Shown: positions 39,301-49,200 of the stretch, in pieces
Position numbering within the stretch: the stretch's first letter is position 1
Layout of the letters: the number at the start of each line of letters is the position of its first letter
Assembly: GCF_022682495.2 (NCBI RefSeq)
Contig: NC_071389.1
Span: 101,783,951 to 101,847,950 of the forward strand
Source: Desmodus rotundus
Lineage: Eukaryota; Chordata; Mammalia; Chiroptera; Phyllostomidae
Length of the DNA stretch: 64,000 bases
Direction: 5' to 3'
Notes under the pieces: generated by a model
Database searches by the model: none
What the model was told of the DNA's origin: nothing
The model's input: only the letters and a program-made list of their open reading frames with translations
Translations under genes and position numbers: made by a program

Positions 39301-40194
39301 GTGGCACGTCCTGCCACATCTGAGATATTTACCCCAGCCCTTTATAAGTGTGGGGCAAAAGTAGGTTTACAAGTGTTTGTATGGAAAATAACACAATAAT
39401 TAGTAATTAATAATGCAAGAATCAACTCTGTTTCACGTACTTAAATCTGTAAACCTATTTTTGCTCCCGCGCCATAGAAAACAGTTTGCCAGTCCCAGCT
39501 GTGGAGGCTAAATGTTTTATTGGAAAGAGATGAGCATAGTGGCTGAATTCTGTGGATGGCATTGAAGCTGTGTTCTGTTTGTAGGATCTCCTCCTTTTCT
39601 CTCTCTCTTAAATAAATTAAGGAAGTGATGATAAGAGCATGCACTTATGTTTTTCCATAAATTATAATTTTTGTTTTATAAGATGTAATTGACACACATC
39701 ACTATATAATGGTTTGACTTACATATAATGTGAAATAATTATTGCTGTAAGTTTAGTTGTCATCCATCATCTCATCTTGACACAATAAGAAGAAGAGGCA
39801 AAAAAGAAAAAATATTTTCTTGTGACAGCTTTTCGGATTTACTCTTTTAACTTTCCTGTGTGTCATACAGTGTTGGCTCTAGTTGTCACGTTGTACGTCA
39901 CATCCCCAGTGCTTACTTTCTTGTAAATGGGAGTTCGTGCCTTTTGACTATCTTTCTCCACATCCCCCTCTCCCCACCCACACCTTGGGAAACAACAAAA
40001 CATTTTCTATGAGTTTGGTGGGTTTTTTTTTTTTTTCCCCTAAATAGATTTCACATATAAGTGAGATCATATGGTATTTGTCTTTCTCTGTCCGAGTATT
40101 TCCTGTAGCATAATGCCTTCAAGGTCCATCCATGTTGTCTCCATAGAGGATTTCCTTGTTTTTTGTTTTGTTTAATGGCTGAATAGTATTCCAT

Positions 40195-40232
<38 letters not shown>

Positions 40233-43200
40233 ACAACTGTGTCCATCATCCATCAATGGACACTTAGGCAGTTTCCATGTCTTGGCTATTGTATGTAATG
40301 CCGCTGTGGACACATGGGTGCAAATAGCTTTTCAAATTAGTGTTTTCATTTCCTCTGAATATGTTTCCAGAAGTGGAATCGTCGTATCGTATGATAGTTC
40401 TAATTTTAATTTTGTGAGAAACCTCCTTACTATTTTCCATAGTGGTTGAACCAGTTTACAGTCCCACGGACATTGCACGAGGGTTCCCTTTTCTCCACAT
40501 CCTCGCCAGCATTTCTCTCTTGTCTTTTTGATAATAGCTATTTTAACAGGTGTGAGGTAATGTCTGCCTCGTGCAGTAGTTGTGATGACCCTCAAAATGG
40601 GGAATATAATGGGTGGTCCTGATATTCCTTGTTTTTTGTGCTTTTTCTACTTCCAACAGTTAGAAATGTTTTGGAAAGTGACAGTTAGAAATGTTTTGGA
40701 AAGTGTCTATCCCAGTTTAGGAAATAAAATTGAAGAAATAAAGAAGGTATGTAAATCAGCCTTTTAGAAAAATCCATGTTTTGTTTTTGTAGGTTCTTCA
40801 GCCACTGCAGCAGCGATTCTTAAGAGTGATAAATCAGGAAAACTTTCAGCAGCTGTGCCAGCAGGAAGAGGTCAAGCAGGAAATCACTGCCACTCTCGAG
40901 GCTCTGTGTGGCATTGCCGAGGCCACCCAGATTGACAATGTCGCTATCCTTTTTAATTTCTTAATGGACTTCCTTACCAATTGCATTGGATTGATGGAAG
41001 TTTACAAAAATACCCCAGAGACTGTCAATCTCATAATAGAAGTTTTTGTTGAAGTTGCACATAAACAGATATGCTATCTTGGAGAGGTAAGCACTTTCTA
41101 ATTTTCATCCTTTCAGGATTAAAACTTCTTAAAACTATAACAAAATAATAGGTACTTTCCTTCAAATTTAATGAATATTATCTGAAATATCTTTATGCCT
41201 CCAAAAGATTTTTCAAAAGGGCAATTTTCAAATGAACTCAGAATTCAGAGGAAGGCATATTGAATGAATACAAATTCTTATCCTAAAAGCATGTTAATAA
41301 TCAGTGATTTCTTTGGGCTAATATGTTATTAAATCAAATTCATTCAAGTGAGGACTGTTTGATAAAACAAATGGATTATGGTAGTGAATTTTAACTAATT
41401 TCTTCATGGTGGGACCCTAAGGCTTACAATTTTAAATAGTAGTTTATATCTTTTTTTTTAAGATGTTATTTATTTATTTTAGATAAAGGGGAAGGGAGGC
41501 AGAAAGAGAGGGAAACATCAATGTGTGGTTGCTTCTCACATGCCCCCTACTGGGGACCTGGTCCAAAATCCAGGCCTGTGCCCTGACTGGGAATCGAACC
41601 TGTGTGCGTCCCTTTGGTCCGCAGGCTGGCGCTCAATCCACTGAGCCACACCAGCCAGGGCATGTATCTTTTGTTTAGCAAATCAGATGACTGTTTAGGC
41701 ACACTAAATTCTTACATGTTCAATAAGTAAAGATGTATATTTTTTGTGCCATTAAATAATTTAGAAAGCTTTAAAAAAATCTTAAATACATATTTGTAGT
41801 TGTTAGATTAGGTTAAATCTTGTTCCAAATCATTTAATATAGGTTCCTGATTGGTAATTTCATTTAGATCAAAGGGACCTGCTCAAAAATGAGGTTGTAT
41901 TTTAAATACTAGGTTGACCAAAAAGTTCGTTAAGTTTTCTTTTTCCATACAATGGCTCTAGTAACACTCAGTTGTCTTCATTCAAAACAATTTTGTTAGA
42001 TTGTATTGTGACAGCTGTCATATCAGCATGCATTTTTTAAAAAAACTTATTAAAATTGGTGAATTTTTACATAACCATTTTGATATTGAAGATGGAAGAA
42101 AATATACAACATTTTCTGCATATTATGCTTTATTATTTCAAGAAAGGTAAAAACACAACTGAAACACAAAGATTTGTGCAGTGTATGGAGAAGGTGCTGT
42201 GACTTGATCGAATGTGTCAAAAGTGGTTTGCGAAGTTTCATGCTGGAGGTTTCTTGCTGGATGATATTCCACAGTTGGGTAGACCAGTTGAAGTTGATAG
42301 CGATCAAATTGAGATATTAATTGAGAACAATCAACGTTATACCATGCAGGAGCTAGCCGACATATTCAAAATATCCAAATCAATAAAGTTATTGGTGAAA
42401 ATGAAAACTGTCTTTCATTTTATAGAAAAAACTAAATGGACTTTTTGGCCAACCCAATATTATAAATGTAGTCACAGGTAAATTACTGAGAGGGCATGCC
42501 ACTGCCACTCGCATGTTTAAGGCTGCTATTTGGTCCTCTGTCTTTGTGCATGTTATATGGTTTTAAGTTTTAGAATAATCAGTGAAGTTGTTGAACAGCA
42601 GAAACCAAGCAATTCTGTTGCCAAAAATCTTACGATTTCTTTGTTCAAGTGAATAAAAATTTGGATGTCAGCTTTCATAGCTGGAAAACTATTAGTTTAA
42701 GTATAACTAATTAGTATGTATTTTTCATATATGTTAATGTTTTGGTGTAGTTTGAAATGAGTATTTGAGATCTTTTGGGAGTTAAAGTAAATTTATTAGA
42801 TTATATTTTAAAATTTAATATTTATATTTGTCCTGGTAGCATAATTTTTGAATGCTTTCTTACAGTCTAAAGCAATGAACTTGTATGAAGCCTGCCTTAC
42901 ATTGTTGCAAGTATATTCTAAGAATAATTTGGGGCGGCAGAGAGTAGATGTCATAGCCGAGGAGGAGCAGTACCAGGACCTGCTTCTCATTATGGAGCTT
43001 CTTACCAACCTTCTGTCAAAAGAGTTCATAGACTTCAGTGATACAGGTGTGGTGCAAACTTTGTTGTTACTGTTGTTTTTATCACAGCAAAGGATATTTT
43101 GTTAGTGAAATCCCATAAGGAAGTTCAGTTTACAAAGTAGAGGAAAGTGTCATCTCTTTGGTCCCTGTAAAGCGAGGGTGGGACCCCCAGCCCTTCCTGC

Positions 43201-46200
43201 TTGACTTTCCTCTTATAAGAAGAACAGTTAAAATTTCCATCTGTTAGGTTCCTACGAAATGCTGGCACTAGTCCTGTCACAGCAGCGGGAAATAGGTACC
43301 ATTGTTACACTCATTTTCTGATAGATGAGGAAACAGGTACAAGAGTTTATATGTCACTTGTCTACAGATGTGGAGCAGCTAGTATGTCACAAGACTAGAT
43401 TCACATGCCAGAACCAGACTTCACGTGTGCTCTGCTGGCTGGTCCCTCCTCCATGTCCTGTGATGGCCACTGCAGGAAAGCCCACTGCCTTCCGGGGTGA
43501 GGCATTGGAGTCGTTGTTGGGGTGGAGCTCACAGGCCACCCAGGGGAGATTAACCTGTGGCCCCAGGACAGCAGGACCCTGGGGAAGTCAGTTAGCCTTC
43601 CAGTGCCTTTCCTAACTGTTCATTGGGTGTGCTGAGAAACGCCCTTCAGAGTGTTTGTAGATGAGCTCAGAAGTCTCCAGTGCTGAGTTAATACAGGTGC
43701 GAATTCACTGGTAACTGAAACCGCATGTATGTGTCGGTGTTCCCTCACCTCCCTCTGACCCCGTGACCCACCTTGTCTTAACACAAAAGAGACCCTGCTT
43801 TCTAAGAGAAGAACAAATTCTGTCCAGCGTCTCTTTTCATGTTCTGCGGATATTTGTTGTTGTGGACACTTATTCCTTGTAAGATTCCCTTCCTTAGCTG
43901 TGTGCTGTAACTTTCCACTATCCTCATTTTGCCCCATATGTGAACTTGTTCTTTCTCTGCTTCCTTATTCATTGGACAGCAGTTCTTTTCAGTGTCTGTG
44001 CTATCCCAGGCACCATCCCCTTCACAGTCTAGAAGGCTGACTCTGTACTTTAACTAGGGCCCCCAGGTGACATGGTTTGGAAGGCCCTGTCCCACACCCA
44101 CTCTGTGCTTCCTTCCCACACCAAGGCTGCAGCTGCCCCTCTGCCAGGCCCACTTCTCACACAAGTTCCCATGTTTTCTGATTTCTTCATGTCAGTCCTT
44201 ACTCCAGGAGTTCTCAAGCTTTTGTAGGTCATGCGCCTTTAAAACCTGAAGTAGTTACTGAACCTTTCCATTGAAAAGTGGGTGTTACACCAACCCATAG
44301 TTTTACACACTGTATCAGTTGATTTGTGGGCTCTTGGAAACTCTTCTGTAGACTTTCCAGGGGCGTAAGCACCAGGTCAGAGCCCTGTACCCTGAGGAAT
44401 CTGGCTCCAAGTCAAGAGCTGATACTGAAAGGGAGAGAGAGCTGTGAGGGCTTTGGAGGGAAAAGCCCCACAGTCTCCTAGGTGTCCTGTGCCAGGTGCA
44501 GTTGTTCTGCTGCGCTGCGACACGTGGAGACAGACACTGCAGTTAAACAGGTGAGGGGAGCCTTTCCAAATAAAAGAGCAAAAAGATCCAAATCATAACG
44601 AAACAGTAAGAAAAAAATGGAGATTAAAATTCTCAGGATGAAAAGTACAAAATAAGGGTTGAAGTTTAGATGAAAGAAAAATGAAGATGGTTAAAATAGA
44701 AAAAATGATAAAGAAACAGCATTAACTCATTAAACTGATGGTAAAAAAGGAAGGTATTTTTAAGTCATTTTAAAAATAAATAGGTGACATAAAACACCAT
44801 ATTTTATTTTTTTAAAAAAGATTTTATTTTTAGAGAGTGGTAAAAGGAGAGAGAAAGAGGGAGAGAAACATTGACATGTGAGAGAAACATCAATCAGTTG
44901 CCTCTTGCGTTGTCTCTACTGGGAACCTGACCCACAACCCAGGCATGTGCCCTGACTGGGAATTGAACCAGCAGCCTTTTGGTTTGCAGGCGGCACTCAG
45001 TCCACTGAGCCGCACCAGCCAGGGCAAAACAAAATATTTTAAATATTATGAAATGAAATTAACATGCTAGGTGGGGTTTTAAAGGAACAACTGGCAGTGT
45101 GTCTCTATATTCCATTCTTGAATCCTCAGCAGAGCTCACTTCTGGAGAACAGAGCCCACCAGCCTCCAGGCCAAGAGCTGGCTTGTTAGGGAAGCCTGCA
45201 GGTAGTGCCAGGGTGACCTCATGTCCAGGCAGGCCCTAGTTTCCTGGTGATGGAAGCCAGATTTGCATCCTTGCTTTGGAAGATGGAAGAACTGAGACCC
45301 CAGTGGAGAAGTTCAGAATTAGGCTGAAAGGTGGTTTTTAAGTAGAAGTGTGCTTTTGGGGGGATCCATTTTATCTTTTTCCTCTTGTTTTAAAGTTATA
45401 TGCTCTTAGTAGAAAAATGTTCAAGTACAGAGACAGAAAAATCACCCATCCTTTGATATAATCCAGAGTCAACCATAAATTGCATTTGGTAATTTCTCTT
45501 TTCGTTCTTTTGTACAAATTTCTCTGCAATTGTACTGTAAATACAATTTTATATTCTGCTTTTTTAAATCAATGTATTCTTGGCCTTTTTCTTTTCATTA
45601 AAATTTTTTATGGCTGATGGCTGAATGGTTTTCCACATTTTGGAATTTAATCAGTTTCACTAATATTGTACACCTGGAGTATTTTGCTGTTACAAATAAC
45701 AATGTAGTAATCACTTCTGTGGACAAATCTCTGTCTGAATTTCTGAATGTATATTATATGCAGTGCTCAAAATATTTTTACTATGTAGCTTTTGAGGGTA
45801 AATATCACACTGTAGCCCCACCAGCATGTAATTGTTATCGTTTAAAGTCTTCTTGAATTTTCCTTGGCTGAGAGGGTCAGTTGGTTGGGGTGTCACTCCA
45901 AATGCCAGAATGTTACGGATTGGGTCCCTGGTCACGGGCCGTACGTGAGGCAACTGATTGATGTTCCTCTCTTTCTCTGTCCCTTGTCCTCTCTCTAGAG
46001 TCAGTGAACATATTCTCAGGTGAGGGTTAAAAGTCATCTTGAATTTAATGAATCAGAAATTTTAACTTTAAAATTTTTGCATTGCTTGATTAATGATTAG
46101 ATTGAACTGTTTTCCTTGGATTGGTCGTTTTGTTAGACTTTGCTCAGTTCTTTGATTCAGATCTTAGGTTCCTATTATGGGCATTCTTTATGGAGTAAGG

Positions 46201-49200
46201 ATAATAACCCTTGATCGTGGTAGCTATTTGTTAAAAATTACTTTATTTTTTTATGTAACATTTTAATTTCTATATTTCCCCTTTTTTTTTTTGCTGAGAA
46301 AATTTCTATACACCTAAGAGATAAAATAGATATTACTGTGGAAATTATTTAACTCCTATTGTGACCAGCCTGTCACTGGGGTGCATTTACTTTTTACAAC
46401 ATTGATTAAGCATTAGTTTTCCTTTATCACTGAAGAGTAATGTGTGATGTAAACACAGGCTACCGTATGTATCGAGTGCTCCGAGACCCTGAACAGTGAC
46501 ATACAGAAGGGTGACCAGGCAAGGTTACCAGGTGTCCTATTAACCACTTGTAGAGTTGGTGTGCCTTAGGGTTCGAATCTGTTTTTACTTTCTCTAGGGT
46601 AGAGTGTACCCAGCTTTGCAGATTGGTTGATGTTATGACTGTAAGACCTCGTGATTTCTGTTTGTAGATGAAGTGTTTAGAGGACATGAGCCGGGGCAAG
46701 CAGCAAGCAGGTCTGTGTCAGCTGCGGATGTGGTTTTATATGGAGTCAACCTAATTCTTCCCTTGATGTCACAAGATCTCTTGAAGGTAATTGAAGAAAG
46801 TGAATGTGAACATTAAAATGTGTGTGCTTGAAGTTTAAAGATATTTTAGACAAGAGTATGCCTTTCATTTAATTAAAGGGTATGAATACCTGCTTGTCTC
46901 CTAAGTACATATGAAAGTCAAATGTGTGTCATTCACACTCAGGTCGACAGCCTGGAACACAGGCCCTCACTACTCTTGCCCCAGAATACTGTATTCGAGA
47001 TGGGTTACTGACAGAAAAAGTGGGTCTTTTAGAAACTGCATTCTGATGTTAGCAGTTTGGGTTCTCTAATCATTTGTCATTAAGCAACTAAAGTAAGTTA
47101 GATGTTCAGGTGTACACATTCCTCTGGTACTTGTTGAACATTATGTATTTTCCGGTTGAGGGATTAAACAAGAGAAGGAGTTTACAAATCACTATTCCCT
47201 GCAGAAATGGGATGGTAAGAAACCAAGACTCATACAGTTTTTAATTTTGTACCTTTGACTGCATTGTGCCTTGGTTTCACCATTCAGTGTTACGGGTGTG
47301 ATAGTGATGAGGCTGCCCTTTCTTACCTGTCTTCTCATGAGATGTCATAGGAGTCTGAGGGTGAGAACAAGGACGTGGATGGAGAGGAAGAGGGACTTGT
47401 ATTCGCCTGTGCACGCATGCACACATGGGGTGGGAGGGGGTGGAAAGTGTGAGTGTCAGGGTGAAAAGGCAGTGGATTCCCAGCCCATAGCATCTCTTGT
47501 GAAAGATGTCTGTTGGGAGGGATTCCAGTGATCCTGGAGCCAGGTGTTTGTGTACAAGCTGTAGGTGGGAGGTGTCGTCAGCTCATGGTGATTGCTTTTA
47601 GGGTTATTTATTTATTAATAGTTTTTAATCAAACAAAGCATTAAACATTCGGATGTGTATTGTTTTAAGTGAGGTTAAACTGTTGTTGATTACCTACTTT
47701 ACCAGGGCTGTCCATCCGGGCACTGGATTTTGGAAGTGTGAAAGGGCTGTTATGCTTATAATCTTAGGCTTTGGTGTTACTTTCTTGTGTTTTCCCAATA
47801 TGCTTGAATACACATAAACACATTTGCAGAAGGGTTTTATTCAGAGGTCATTTAATTATTTTGAGATTGGACTGCACTGTTTATTTTTTTTTTTTTAAGA
47901 TTTATTTTTAAAGAGAGGGGAAGGGAGGGAGAAAGAGAGGGAGAGAAACATCAATGTGTGGTTGCCTCTCACACGCCCTTACTGGGGACCTGGCCTGCAA
48001 CCCAGGCATGTGCTCTGGCTGGGAATCAAACTGGCGACCCATTGGTTTGCAGGCTGGTGCTCAATCCAATGAGCCACACCAGCCAGGGCTACCTTTTTAA
48101 GGTAAATATAGAATATCTGGGATTGGCTGTAGCTTTTATTAATTATTCAGAAAATAATGGTTTCTACTATGTATTATCATATCATTTACTAAAACATTCC
48201 CTTTATTGTCACTTATTTTTACATATAATTAGTTCTTGTTTTCTATATCTTATGTGTTTTTAAAACATACTTAGAAGCTTGCCTGTTATTGAATTACTTT
48301 TTTGCATTAATGAAAATGAAATTAGATAACATTAAGCATTGAAATATTTAATTTTTATTTTTCAGTTTCCAACCCTTTGTAATCAATACTACAAATTAAT
48401 CACATTTATCTGTGAGATTTTTCCTGAAAAAATACCACAGCTTCCTGAAGACCTTTTTAAAAGCCTGATGTGCTCTCTAGAACTGGGAATGACTTCATAT
48501 CCTTTAAATGAGCATCATTATCACTTGTCACATGGGGAAAAGATCTTACCTGAAGAAAGTTTTTAAAATTTGCATTTTTATTTTTCTTTTGTATTTCAGT
48601 TTTATTTCTTAAACAAAGCCACCATCTCTGTAGCTGCCTTAATTCTACGGGGTTGTTGTTGTCAGATTGTCTCATCTTTTTCTCCTTTCACAGACCCCAG
48701 AGGTGTTTGGCCCTGGCCCCAAACCTCTCTTTCATTAAGATCCTTGATTGGTGATGTCATGTACTGTTGTTGAGTGTCTGACTTAGCTGCCTGATAGTAG
48801 AGAACAACAGGGCTTTGATCAGTGTGCACCTCACAATCAAAAACACGCTGGGAGTCTCCAGTCCCAGCTCCCAATCACTTATGGATCATCTCAAAACCTC
48901 GGGAGTCCTTTGTCACTTAGCTCAGTAAGGACGGACATGTTGCACATGGATTACCTGCATTGATTTCTAGAAATACACTCCCTGTGATAGTAGTGTTATT
49001 TCTTTATCTTTACTATGTCGAGTGTGTCCACTTGCATTTTCTCTTTGACCTTCATGATCAGAATGAGCTCGGAGGTTTGCCAGCTGTGCCTGGAGGCCCT
49101 GACACCACTGGCTGAGCAGTGCGCAAAAGCTCAGGAGACAGACTCACCCCTCTTTCTAGCAACACGGCACTTTCTGAAGGTAAGGTACTTAGGTGGCAGG

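Larger units (their letters stand above)
38029..40792 (+). other. XPO4: XPO4 intron, 2.8 kb, nearly all repeats
   Basis: Holds a MaLR LTR, a hAT element containing a MITE, an antisense L1 with a CA microsatellite and a 25-bp tandem duplication. Little unique sequence remains. Confidence 0.85.
41087..42865 (+). other. XPO4: XPO4 intron, 1.8 kb
   Basis: Contains one antisense SINE and the second deleted mariner. The flanks are AT-rich unique sequence. Confidence 0.8.
43047..46667 (+). other. XPO4: XPO4 intron, 3.6 kb
   Basis: Holds a MIR, two SINEs and an old LINE piece. 43500-44800 is unique and moderately GC-rich, apart from a possible short hAT end (GGAGTTCTCAAGCTTTTG, 44208). 46060-46660 shows nothing. 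Confidence 0.8.

Noticed and set aside
47400..47560. Possible small CpG or GT-rich regulatory patch
   Set aside because: Few CpGs and mostly TG-rich. No coherent motif set.
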